This document shows positions 49,443 to 57,257 of a DNA stretch of 64,000 nucleotides, piece by piece. Made by a program: the position numbers and the translations under genes. Within the stretch, counting starts at the first letter, position 1. Each line of letters begins with the position of its first letter. Source of the stretch: Amycolatopsis alkalitolerans (GTDB lineage Bacteria; Actinomycetota; Actinomycetes; Mycobacteriales; Pseudonocardiaceae); the NCBI RefSeq assembly GCF_006152065.1, contig NZ_VDFW01000002.1:186001-250000 (forward strand). Reading direction: 5' to 3'. The notes under the pieces are model-generated. The model was not told the origin of the DNA. It did not search any database and saw nothing but the letters and a program-made list of their open reading frames with translations.

Positions 49443-50797
49443 AGCTCTGCGTCCTTGGTGGTGGCGGATTCCGCACGCCCCACGTCTACCAGGCGCTGCT
49501 GCGCGACACCGCGTCTCCGCGGGTCGAGGAGGTCGCGCTCTACGACGTCGACGAGGTCCGCCTGCGCGTGATGGTCGCGGTCCTCACCGAACTGGCCGCG
49601 GGCTTCCCCGACGCGCCACGGCTGACCGCGACCACGAACTTGCCCGAGGCGGTCGAAGGCAGCGACTACGTCTTCGCCGCGCTGCGCGTCGGTGGCCTCG
49701 AAGGGCGGCGCTGCGACGAGCATGTCGCGCTCGACCTCGACGTCCTCGGGCAGGAAACCACCGGGCCCGGCGGGCTCGCGTACGCGATTCGCACGATTCC
49801 GGTGATGGTCGAGGCGGCTCGCACCATCAAGAAACTCGCGCCGGGCGCGTTCGTCATGAACTTCACCAACCCGGCCGGCATCATCACCGAGGCCATGCAG
49901 ACGGTGCTGGGCGATCGCGTGCTCGGCATCTGTGACACCCCGTCCGGCCTCGGCCGCCGCGTGGCGGGGCTGCTCGGGCTCGAGCCCGACCGCGTGCACA
50001 TGGACTACGTGGGGCTCAACCACCTCGGCTGGATGCGCCGCGTCCTTTACGACGGCCGCGACGTGCTGCCCGGGCTTCTGGCCGACGACGACCGGCTCGG
50101 CGCGATGGAGGAGGGTCAGGTCTTCGGCCTGGACTGGATCCGCGCGCTCGGCGCGATCCCGAACGAGTACCTGTATTACTACTACTTCAACCGGGACGCG
50201 GTGCGGTCGATCGTCGCTTCGGGCGAGACGCGCGGCGACTTCCTCGCGCGGACCCAGACGGAGTTCTACGAGCGCGCCGCCGCGGCCGTGGACGGCGTCG
50301 CCGAGTTGTGGCGCGCGACGGTTGCGCGGCGCAGTGCCTCGTACATGGCCGAGGCGAAGGGCGGCACGCAGGACCGGCCGGGGCGGGCCGAGGAGAGCGG
50401 CCCGGATCCGGCGGACGAGGGTTATGCGGGGGTCGCGCTCGGCGTGATGGCGGCCATCAGCCGCAACGAGCGCCAGGCGATGATCCTCAACGTGCGCAAC
50501 CGCGGCACCATCGCGGCCCTGCCGGAGGACGCGGTTGTCGAGGTGCCGACGATGATCGACGCGAACGGGGTGCACCCGCTCACCGCCGATCAGCCGGATC
50601 TGCATCAGACCGGGCTCATGGCCCAGGTCAAGCAGGTCGAGCGGCATACCGTTGCCGCGGCGCTGACCGGCTCGAAAACCGAAGCGCTGCAAGCGTTCGC
50701 GTTGCATCCGCTGGTGGACAGCGTGACCGTGGCGAAGGATCTGCTGGCCGGCTACCTCGACCGGATCCCCGAAGTGGCGGCCGTGCTCACCCGCTAA
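49439..50797 (+). CDS. Glycoside hydrolase family 4 (6-phospho-beta-glucosidase type)
   Basis: A 452-residue NAD+- and Mn2+-dependent enzyme. The Rossmann start M-K-L-C-V-L-G-G-G-G-F-R-T-P, N-F-T-N-P-A-G-I-I-T-E-A, G-I-C-D-T-P-S-G with the conserved metal-site Cys, and G-L-N-H-L-G-W with its metal-site His mark GH4. The subfamily usually cuts 6-phospho-beta-glucosides by a redox-elimination mechanism. No PTS permease is encoded nearby, so the phosphorylated substrate would have to come from an intracellular kinase such as the neighbouring PfkB protein, or the enzyme accepts unphosphorylated glycosides. ATG 49439 overlaps the DeoR stop. Confidence 0.88.
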   Translation: MKLCVLGGGGFRTPHVYQALLRDTASPRVEEVALYDVDEVRLRVMVAVLTELAAGFPDAPRLTATTNLPEAVEGSDYVFAALRVGGLEGRRCDEHVALDLDVLGQETTGPGGLAYAIRTIPVMVEAARTIKKLAPGAFVMNFTNPAGIITEAMQTVLGDRVLGICDTPSGLGRRVAGLLGLEPDRVHMDYVGLNHLGWMRRVLYDGRDVLPGLLADDDRLGAMEEGQVFGLDWIRALGAIPNEYLYYYYFNRDAVRSIVASGETRGDFLARTQTEFYERAAAAVDGVAELWRATVARRSASYMAEAKGGTQDRPGRAEESGPDPADEGYAGVALGVMAAISRNERQAMILNVRNRGTIAALPEDAVVEVPTMIDANGVHPLTADQPDLHQTGLMAQVKQVERHTVAAALTGSKTEALQAFALHPLVDSVTVAKDLLAGYLDRIPEVAAVLTR

Positions 50798-51456
50798 TGC
50801 CGGCCCAGCAAGGAATCCGCGACGTGGTCGAGGTGCCGCCGCATCTTCTCGCCCGCGCCAAGCGGGTCGCGATCGCAGAGCGCTTCGACGATTTCGGTGT
50901 GCTCACGGTGATAGCAGCGGCGTAGCTCGGGCGTGGAGGTGCGCCGCTTGAGGCTGCCCCACACCGGCAGGGATCTGGCCGTGTTCATCACGTCGAACAT
51001 GCTCATCAGCAGGCCGTTGTGCGCGGCGGTCGCGATGGAGCGGTGCAGCCTCGCGTCCCAGCGCTCGAAACCGTCGAAGTCCTCGGCGGATCCGCCCGCG
51101 GTCAGGCATTCGCGGATCCGGTCGAGATCGGCCTGGGTGGCCACGCGGGCGGCGAAGGTGGCGACCTGCGGTTCGAGCAGCTGCCTGACCTGCATGATCT
51201 CGGCCGGGCTGGTGTCGGCCGGCGCACCATCGAGGCGGCGCAGCGCATTGTCGGTGAGGAACGTGCCGCGGCCGACGTGCCGGCTGACGACGCCTTCGCG
51301 TTCCAGCACTTCCAGCGCCCGGCGGACCGCGCTGCGCGGTGCGCCGAGCCGCTCGACGAGATCGCGTTCGGTGGGCAGCTTCGTCCCGGGCGAGAGCGTG
51401 CCCTCCTCGGCGGCCGCGCTCAGCAAGGCCCGCAGCGACTGTTCGACGGTCGTCAC
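50794..51456 (-). CDS. GntR/FadR-type (FCD) regulator
   Basis: A 220-residue regulator: winged HTH (T-E-R-D-L-V-E-R-L-G-A-P-R-S-A-V-R-R-A-L-E-V-L) and an FCD effector domain with the metal-site pattern D...H...H (W-D-A-R-L-H-R-S-I-A, C-Y-H-R-E-H). It is divergent from a three-gene hydrolase operon and separated from it by 131 bp carrying ordered ATTGGT/ACCAAT repeats, its likely operators. The 3' end overlaps the GH4 stop by four bases. Predicted to repress the hydrolase operon until a carboxylate metabolite binds. Confidence 0.88.
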   Translation of the reverse strand: MTTVEQSLRALLSAAAEEGTLSPGTKLPTERDLVERLGAPRSAVRRALEVLEREGVVSRHVGRGTFLTDNALRRLDGAPADTSPAEIMQVRQLLEPQVATFAARVATQADLDRIRECLTAGGSAEDFDGFERWDARLHRSIATAAHNGLLMSMFDVMNTARSLPVWGSLKRRTSTPELRRCYHREHTEIVEALCDRDPLGAGEKMRRHLDHVADSLLGRH

Positions 51457-51476
51457 CGGATCACTCTACCGTGCTG

Positions 51477-51584
51477 ACCAATTGAAACCAATAATCCCAT
51501 CGCATCCAGGGTATGGACGTAACTCCTCTCGTAGTCGTAAGGTCGACGGGTGTCAGATTGGTTCTTATTGGTTCAGATTGGTTC
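51477..51584. promoter_or_regulatory. Helically phased half-sites between GntR gene and hydrolase operon
   Basis: ACCAAT occurs at 51477 and 51487. The reverse orientation ATTGGTTC occurs at 51557, 51567 and 51577. Within each cluster the spacing is exactly 10 bp, so all sites of a cluster lie on one face of the helix. One cluster lies next to the GntR start (51456) and the other ends three bases before the hydrolase ATG (51588). This suggests cooperative GntR binding and possibly a loop over both promoters. Confidence 0.65.
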
Positions 51585-51587
51585 TGC

Positions 51588-52472
51588 ATGAAGCTGGTGA
51601 CCTTCTCCGCCGGGGCCGGCACGCTGGTCGGCGCCGCCGAGCCCGAGGCGGGGCTGGTGCGGGATGTCAGCGCGCTGCTGCCGCCGGACACCGGCCTGCT
51701 CGCCGTGATCGAGCGCTGGGCCGAGTTCGGTCCGGTACTCGCCGGGCAGGCCGCGGGGCAACCGGCGGTGCCGTTGGACTCCGTGCGGCTGCACGCGCCG
51801 ATTCCCGTGCCACGGCGCGATATCTACTGCGTCGGCAAGAACTACCGCGAGCACGCGGCGGAGTTCGGCCGCAGCGGTTACGACTCGCCGAGCCGGTCGG
51901 AGGAGCTGCCGGACAAGCCGATCATCTTCTCGAAGGCCACCACGGCGGTGACGGGCCCGTACGACGACATCGATCCGCACCACGGCGTCACGAACGAGCT
52001 CGACTACGAAGGTGAACTCGCGGTGATCATCGGCCGCGGCGGCCGCGGGATCAGCCGGGAAAGCGCTTACGAACACGTCTGGGGCTACACGATGCTCAAC
52101 GACGTGACCGCGCGGGATCTGCAGCGTGACCACAAGCAGTGGCTGCTCGGCAAATCCCTCGACACCCACTGCCCGATGGGCCCGTACGCCGTCACCGCCG
52201 ACGAGGTGCCCGACATCGCGGGGCTCGAGCTGGAGACCACCGTCAACGGGGAGAACCGGCAGCTGGCGCTGGTCAAGGACCTGATCTTCGACATCCCCGA
52301 CCTGATCGCGACCCTTTCGGCGGGGATGACCCTGCTGCCCGGGGACATCATCGCGACCGGGACGCCCGCGGGTGTCGGGATCGGCTTCACCCCACCGAAA
52401 TTCCTGGTCAGCGGCGACGTCGTGGAAGTCGCCGTCACCGGTCTCGGCGTACTGCGCAACCGGGTCGCCTGA
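51588..52472 (+). CDS. Fumarylacetoacetate hydrolase-family protein
   Basis: A 294-residue enzyme of the FAH superfamily: Y-C-V-G-K-N-Y-R-E-H, E-L-D-Y-E-G-E-L-A-V-I-I-G with the metal ligands, G-Y-T-M-L-N-D-V-T-A-R-D, G-K-S-L-D-T-H-C-P-M-G-P and A-T-G-T-P-A-G-V-G. Members hydrolyse or decarboxylate acylpyruvates and related catechol meta-cleavage products using Mg2+. ATG 51588 is chosen since the conserved start M-K-L-V-T-F begins there and the phased repeats lie directly upstream. First gene of a GntR-controlled operon. Confidence 0.88.
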   Translation: MKLVTFSAGAGTLVGAAEPEAGLVRDVSALLPPDTGLLAVIERWAEFGPVLAGQAAGQPAVPLDSVRLHAPIPVPRRDIYCVGKNYREHAAEFGRSGYDSPSRSEELPDKPIIFSKATTAVTGPYDDIDPHHGVTNELDYEGELAVIIGRGGRGISRESAYEHVWGYTMLNDVTARDLQRDHKQWLLGKSLDTHCPMGPYAVTADEVPDIAGLELETTVNGENRQLALVKDLIFDIPDLIATLSAGMTLLPGDIIATGTPAGVGIGFTPPKFLVSGDVVEVAVTGLGVLRNRVA

Positions 52473-52487
52473 AACGAAAGGAGAGCA

Positions 52488-53243
52488 ATGCTCGTCAACG
52501 GCAAGGAACTGGCGGTCGAGATCGAGGGCGAGGGCCCCGCGGTCCTGTTCGTCCACGGGCTGGGCGGGACGTCGAACTTCTACCAGGTGCAGGCCGGCGC
52601 GCTCGCCGGCACGCATCAGGTGATCCGGGTCGACTCGGCCGGGGCCGGGCGTTCCGGGCTCGCGGACGGGATCAGTATCGCCTCGCATGCCGACGATCTG
52701 GCCGCGGTGCTCGACGGCCTCGGCATCGAGTCGGCGGCGGTCGTGGCCCACTCGATGGGCACGCTCGTCGCGCGGGTGTTCGCGGCCGAGTACCCGCGCA
52801 TGGTCACCGCGCTCGCGCTGCTCGGGGCCGTGCGCGAACCGGCCGAGGCGGGCCGTCAGGCGCAGCGTGACCGCGCCGCGGTCCTGCGCGAGAAAGGCAC
52901 GGCCGCCGTCGCACCGGGCGTGGTCGCGAATGCGCTTTCCGAGACCACCCGGCGCGAAAAGCCGGAAGTCGCCGCGTTCGTGCGTGAGCTGGTGATGCGC
53001 CAGGACGCCGAAGGCTATGCCCGCAACTGCGAAGCCCTTGCGGGCGCGACTGATCCCGGTCCCGTCGACCCGGCGTTGCCGCTGCTGCTGCTCACCGGCG
53101 ACGAGGACAAGGTCGGCCCGCCGGAGGTCAGCCATGAACTCGCCCACGGAAACTCCACTGTGGACATCCTGCCGGGCGTCGGGCACTGGACCGCGCTCGA
53201 AGCCGCCACGGCCGTCACCGAACATCTGCGCAAGTTCCTGTAA
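52488..53243 (+). CDS. Alpha/beta hydrolase
   Basis: A 251-residue alpha/beta hydrolase. The oxyanion loop is V-H-G-L-G-G-T, the nucleophile elbow is A-H-S-M-G-T (Ser about 88), the acid is likely in L-T-G-D-E-D-K, and the base His is G-V-G-H-W-T. It resembles 3-oxoadipate enol-lactonases and meta-cleavage hydrolases. It follows the FAH-type gene by 15 bp with GGAGAGCA before the ATG. In this context it would hydrolyse an ester, lactone or C-C bond in a ring-degradation route. Confidence 0.87.
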   Translation: MLVNGKELAVEIEGEGPAVLFVHGLGGTSNFYQVQAGALAGTHQVIRVDSAGAGRSGLADGISIASHADDLAAVLDGLGIESAAVVAHSMGTLVARVFAAEYPRMVTALALLGAVREPAEAGRQAQRDRAAVLREKGTAAVAPGVVANALSETTRREKPEVAAFVRELVMRQDAEGYARNCEALAGATDPGPVDPALPLLLLTGDEDKVGPPEVSHELAHGNSTVDILPGVGHWTALEAATAVTEHLRKFL

Positions 53244-53269
53244 TCGCCTCAACGAGGAGGAGGGCAACG

Positions 53270-54499
53270 ATGCCCGCGACCACGAGCAAGATCCTGTTCC
53301 GAGACGTCCGCATCCTCGATTCCACGGGCGCCGACCCGTACCCGGGGGACGTGCTGATCGAGGACGACCGGATCGCCGCCGTCGGTTCCATCGACTCCGC
53401 CCGTGCCGAAGGCGCGCGGGTGGTCGAAGGGCGCGCCCGCACACTGATGTCCGGTCTGTGCGACGCGCATACGCACCTTTCCTGGAACAACTCGGCGGAT
53501 CTGGAGGGGCTGGGGAACACCCCGGTCGAGGAACATCTGCTGTTCTGCCTGGAATCCGCCCGGACCTACCTCGACTCCGGCTACACGATGTGCCTCGGCG
53601 CCGCGTCCGCGAAGGAGCGGCTCGACGTGGTCACCCGTGACGCGATCAACGCGGGGCGGGTGCCGGGGCCGCGGTATCTGGCCAACGGCCCGGAGATCGC
53701 GGTGACCGGCGGCGCGATCGTCAAGTCCATCACCAAGTTCGCGGACGGCCCGGAGGAGATGCGCAAGGCCGTGCGGGAACTGGTCAACATCGGGGTCGAC
53801 CAGATCAAGCTGTCCATGACCGGTGAGGAGTTCACCGGCGACCTGCACGCGAGCGACACGTTCTTCTCGGCGGAGGAGGTCGCCGCGGCGGCGGCCGAGG
53901 CACACCGCTTCAACAAGCGGGTGTGCGCGCACGCGCGGAGCGCGGAGAGCGTGAAGATGTGCGTGCGCAACAAGGTGGAGATCATCTACCACGCCAGCTT
54001 CACCGACGCCGAGGGCATGGACATGCTGGAGTCGAACAAGGACTGGGTGTTCGTGGCGCCGGCGATCAACTGGCTCATCGCGACGTTATACGAGGCGGAG
54101 TCCTTCGGCTATCCGCAGGAGGCCGCGGAAGCCGCCGGGTACAAACTGGAGCTGGACACGGCGATCGAAGGGCTGCGGGAGATGCACCGGCGCGGGATCC
54201 GGGTCCTGCCGGGCGGGGACTACGGCTTCGCCTGGACCCCGCACGGGACGTACGCGCGGGATCTGGCGCATTTCGTCGACCTGCTCGGGTTCACGCCGAT
54301 GGAGGCCATCCTCGCGGCGACCGCGCAGGGCGGGGAAATCATGATGCGCCCGCACGAGCTCGGCAAGGTCCAGCCCGGCTACCTCGCCGATGTGCTGCTG
54401 GTCGACGGTGATCCGCTGGCGGACATCACGATCCTGCAGGACCACACCCGCCTGCACGCCATCATGAAAGACGGCAAGTTCCACAAACCCCCCGCCTAG
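53270..54499 (+). CDS. Amidohydrolase-family metal-dependent hydrolase
   Basis: A 409-residue amidohydrolase of the imidazolonepropionase/prolidase-like branch. Metal-site elements are D-A-H-T-H-L, a central Q-I-K-L-S-M-T with the candidate carbamylated Lys, C-A-H-A-R-S, I-Y-H-A-S-F and G-G-D-Y-G-F near residue 320. It cleaves amide or C-N bonds, often in cyclic substrates. AGGAGGAGGG precedes ATG 53270. It is the third gene of the GntR operon, which suggests degradation of a compound that combines an amide or cyclic amide with a carbon skeleton ending in an acylpyruvate or lactone. Confidence 0.88.
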   Translation: MPATTSKILFRDVRILDSTGADPYPGDVLIEDDRIAAVGSIDSARAEGARVVEGRARTLMSGLCDAHTHLSWNNSADLEGLGNTPVEEHLLFCLESARTYLDSGYTMCLGAASAKERLDVVTRDAINAGRVPGPRYLANGPEIAVTGGAIVKSITKFADGPEEMRKAVRELVNIGVDQIKLSMTGEEFTGDLHASDTFFSAEEVAAAAAEAHRFNKRVCAHARSAESVKMCVRNKVEIIYHASFTDAEGMDMLESNKDWVFVAPAINWLIATLYEAESFGYPQEAAEAAGYKLELDTAIEGLREMHRRGIRVLPGGDYGFAWTPHGTYARDLAHFVDLLGFTPMEAILAATAQGGEIMMRPHELGKVQPGYLADVLLVDGDPLADITILQDHTRLHAIMKDGKFHKPPA

Positions 54500-54530
54500 T
54501 CCCCACTCCCGCCGAGATCTACGTTCAGGA

Positions 54531-54621
54531 CGCCGAGTTCGACGTTGGGGACGCCGAGTTCGACAATGGGGGCCGGACTCGGTGGGCCTACGGCGAACTC
54601 GCGGCCGTGAGTGTCGGACTC
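54531..54621. repeat. Intergenic array with 21-bp period (CGCCGAGTTCG core)
   Basis: CGCCGAGTTCGAC begins at 54531 and 54552. Three weaker, inverted-type relatives of the core follow at 19-21 bp steps: GGACTC at 54575, GAACTC at 54595, GGACTC at 54616. The period and GAGTT core match the array at 47498-47607, but the filler sequence differs. It follows the stop of the amidohydrolase operon. I see no gene in 54500-54838. Confidence 0.65.
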
Positions 54622-54838
54622 GCTGTCCTGATTCTCGCGGGTTGTCGGGCGCGGTTAACCTGCGGGGGACGGGTCGCGGCGTTCGGTTGGCGAGCGCATT
54701 CCGACAGGGCTGTTGCCGGCGAGTTCAGTGGTGCCGCGGCAGCCACGGCGACGGTAACACTCCGCTCAGCGCGGTGATCACGTCCGAGACCGCCGGCGCC
54801 TCGCTCTGGTCGTGGGTGACGTACGGCGTCGTGATCCC

Positions 54839-55019
54839 GGGCTGGCCTACGACGAGGAAGCGGCGGAGACCTACCGCATCCGCTCGGACGATCCGTTGTC
54901 GGCGAGCGCGGAGTCGCACTGGCGGATCCGCTTGCGCCGCGAGGGCCGGGGACGCGGAGATCGAGGCCGGCACCGAGCTGCGCGCGACCGCCACGGCGTT
55001 CATTGTGGACAGTCAAGTC
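54839..55019 (+). pseudogene. Fragment resembling a CocE/NonD-type hydrolase C terminus
   Basis: G-L-A-Y-D-E-E-A-A-E-T-Y-R-I-R-S-D-D-P-L-S-A leads to W-R-I-R-L-R-R-E-G in one frame. D-A-E-I-E-A-G-T-E-L-R-A-T-A-T-A-F-I-V-D-S continues in the next frame, so one extra base lies near 54950. The pattern recalls the beta-rich C-terminal region of CocE/NonD hydrolases, but the match is by eye. No catalytic domain precedes it. A decayed fragment. Confidence 0.4.
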
Positions 55020-55033
55020 GGCCTGATCCCGGG

Positions 55034-55570
55034 TCAGCCAAGGGTGACTGTTGCTCCGATCAGGGTGACGTAGTCGGGCCCGTCGGTGAAGCCCGGTCCG
55101 GTCTCCGGCCCGAGGTAGACATCGAGACGATCGCTCCCCCCGAGGCCGGGGGTGAACTCGTCCCGGATCCGCCAGCTTGCCCGCGACAGCCGGCCGCAGG
55201 TCGCGGCCGGTACGGGCGAGCCGTCGTCGAGGGTGCCGCAGCCGGTGATACGAACGGGGGTTCCGTCCGCGACGCCGTCGGCCGCCGCGGAGACGAACGG
55301 TTCGAGCGGCCTGCCCTCGCTGTCGCGCGGCGCCGCCTTGGCCGGGTCGGTCACGGTGGTGGTCAGCAGGCCTGACGGGGCGGCGAGCGCGCTGCGCTGG
55401 AGTGCGACGCCCTGGTACGTCACGGTCGGGATGGCCGAGAAGTCGAACTGGGTCCACGTCCAGCCGTACCGGCTCGCGAAGTCACCGGCCCTGGCCGTGA
55501 GCTGCCAGATGTTGTCCGCCGTCCACACTCGATGTACGAGACTACCCAGCGGTGGATGATCGCGCGTCAA
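55034..55570 (-). CDS. Hypothetical protein, possibly partial
   Basis: I do not recognise this 178-residue product. It is rich in beta-type sequence with Y-G-W-T-W-T-Q-F-D-F, D-G-T-P-V-R-I-T-G-C-G-T-L-D-D-G, C-G-R-L-S-R-A-S-W and R-L-D-V-Y-L-G-P-E-T-G. The two cysteines about 13 residues apart and the composition resemble secreted domains, but no signal peptide precedes them, so the N terminus may be lost. It lies between two degraded genes and may itself be a remnant. Confidence 0.4.
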   Translation of the reverse strand: MTRDHPPLGSLVHRVWTADNIWQLTARAGDFASRYGWTWTQFDFSAIPTVTYQGVALQRSALAAPSGLLTTTVTDPAKAAPRDSEGRPLEPFVSAAADGVADGTPVRITGCGTLDDGSPVPAATCGRLSRASWRIRDEFTPGLGGSDRLDVYLGPETGPGFTDGPDYVTLIGATVTLG

Positions 55571-55645
55571 CTGGTGGACCCGGACGGGGTGCGGCAGGCA
55601 ACCTTCGAGGATGTCGCACTCACCTGAGCATCGCCGGTGGTGCGG

Positions 55646-56049
55646 GTGAACCTGGACCTGTTCCAGTTGCTGGTGTTCGTCACGGTGGTCGAGCGCAACG
55701 GCTACTCGGCGGCGGCCCGCGGTCTACCGGGCCGCGGTCACGATGCTGACCGAACAGGACCGGCTCCGGGCGACGCTGGACGGCCTGTATCACGGCGGCC
55801 GGGGCCGCGTGCGGGTCGGCGTCAGCATGGCGTTCGAGCAACGGCATTTTCGTTGGTCAGGCGATCGCGCCGTTCTGCCACGCACACCGGGGAACGCTGC
55901 TTTCGATGCGGTTCGGCCACAGCCGGCGCGAGGCGCAGGCCGTCCTGGCCGCCCGTGACCATCCCCTGGCGGGCGGCGATCTGGTTTCCGACCCGAACGC
56001 CGCGACCTCCGAGCTGGCCGCCTGGCTTCGTGGCCACGCGTCCGGTTGA
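55646..56049 (+). pseudogene. LysR-family regulator pseudogene
   Basis: It opens as a LysR protein (N-L-D-L-F-Q-L-L-V-F-V-T-V-V-E-R-N-G-Y-S-A-A-A-R), loses the rest of the HTH, then shows effector-domain pieces in other frames. These are L-T-E-Q-D-R-L-R-A-T-L-D-G-L with G-R-G-R-V-R-V-G-V-S-M-A-F-E-Q (from about 55743) and T-L-L-S-M-R-F-G-H-S-R-R-E-A-Q, A-A-R-D-H-P-L-A (from about 55890) up to TGA near 56049. At least one frameshift and two deletions are needed. Not functional. Confidence 0.65.
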
Positions 56050-56123
56050 CGGCCGCCACGGCGGCGGTGGCGGTGGAGGACGGACGGGTGCCGTCTGCCA
56101 CGGCACCCGGCCGACCTGGTTTC

Positions 56124-56534
56124 TCAGACGGCCAGCAACTTCGATTTGGCTTGCTGGTACTCGGCTTCGGTGATGTCACCGTGGTTGCGCAGGCCGGCCA
56201 GCCGCTCGAGCTCACCGACCCGGTCCTGCCCGCCGTTGGGCGGCCCGGGTTCACGCGCCGCGTCCCGCACGTACGAGCGGAACGCCTGCTCCTGCCGCTG
56301 TGCGCGCTCACGCTCACGCTCGCCCATACCATGCCCCCGGGCGATGAGGTACACGAAGATTCCGAGGAACGGCAGGATGCAGACGAAGATCGTCCAGCCG
56401 GCCTTCGCCCAGCCGCCCAGGTGATCGTCGCGGAAGATATCGGCGATCACGTGGAACAGGAGCATGAACCACATGATCCACAGGAAGAACCACAGCATGG
56501 TCAGGAACAGGTTGAGCAAGGGATAGTTCGACAC
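56124..56534 (-). CDS. Small membrane protein with PLDc_N-like and SHOCT segments
   Basis: A 136-residue protein. Two membrane helices (about 8-32 and 45-68) with the D-D-H-L-G-G-W-A-K-A-G-W segment between them resemble the PLDc_N domain. A charged linker (G-E-R-E-R-E-R-A-Q-R-Q) leads to a C-terminal SHOCT motif (L-E-R-L-A-G-L-R-N-H-G-D-I-T-E-A-E-Y-Q-Q-A-K-S-K-L-L). GTG 56534 follows GGAGGT and is preferred over a longer frame. Typical of actinobacterial stress islands; molecular role unknown. Confidence 0.8.
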   Translation of the reverse strand: MSNYPLLNLFLTMLWFFLWIMWFMLLFHVIADIFRDDHLGGWAKAGWTIFVCILPFLGIFVYLIARGHGMGERERERAQRQEQAFRSYVRDAAREPGPPNGGQDRVGELERLAGLRNHGDITEAEYQQAKSKLLAV

Positions 56535-56651
56535 CGGATACCTCCGATCACCGGTCTGCTGTCCGGCGGCCCGGAAGCCGCCGCTGGTCACGCTCGGCCG
56601 CATCGGGCCCAGGCGCACCACCTGGAACGGATGAGGCGTGGCTGTCCGCGC

Positions 56652-57239
56652 TCATGGCCCGGCCGGTGCGCGTTCCCACGTCCGGATGCCGAAAGCGAGC
56701 ACGATGTCGGCGACGCCCTTGGTCAGCGCGGTCAACCCGACCCACAGCACGAGCAGCGTCGCCGACCGCGATGGGACACCGGCCGCCCAGAACGCGACCA
56801 CGATCTCGACCGCACCGAGCCCCAGCAGCAACCACCACAGCGCACCCGACCCGTATAGGAGCAGTGCGACGACGATGTTCGCGCACCCCTTGAACAGCAG
56901 GAGCCACGCGATGAGCCGCGCCAGGGCGAGGAACGTCGGATCCGGCCAGACCAGCGCGATCAGGCCGCCGGTGAACAAGATCCCGGCCAGCACGGCGTGC
57001 ACCACCCGGTGCCCGCGGGCCGCCGCGACATCGGCGAGCTGGCTGAACGCGGCGACGATCAGCATCAGCCCGGTGACCAGCGCGATCGAGCGCGCCGACG
57101 TCAGGTCGAACTGCAGGACCATCATGCCGAACACGAGCCAGGCGATCCCGATGGTGAGCAGAACCCACCAGCGGACCGTGGCGGTCGCGGTCAGGATCGG
57201 CGATCTGGTGCGGCCGGTCGCCGGATCGGCGTAGGTCAT
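56652..57239 (-). CDS. HdeD/DUF308-type membrane protein
   Basis: A 195-residue protein with six hydrophobic helices arranged as three pairs, the pattern of the DUF308/HdeD family. Typical phrases are W-W-V-L-L-T-I-G-I-A-W-L-V-F-G-M-M-V-L and F-T-G-G-L-I-A-L-V-W-P. HdeD in E. coli is linked to acid stress; actinobacterial members are uncharacterised. It follows the 448-residue membrane protein gene by 18 bp and ends the minus-strand operon 59311 to 56652. Confidence 0.82.
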   Translation of the reverse strand: MTYADPATGRTRSPILTATATVRWWVLLTIGIAWLVFGMMVLQFDLTSARSIALVTGLMLIVAAFSQLADVAAARGHRVVHAVLAGILFTGGLIALVWPDPTFLALARLIAWLLLFKGCANIVVALLLYGSGALWWLLLGLGAVEIVVAFWAAGVPSRSATLLVLWVGLTALTKGVADIVLAFGIRTWERAPAGP

Positions 57240-57257
57240 CGCGGACTCCCGGTGGGG

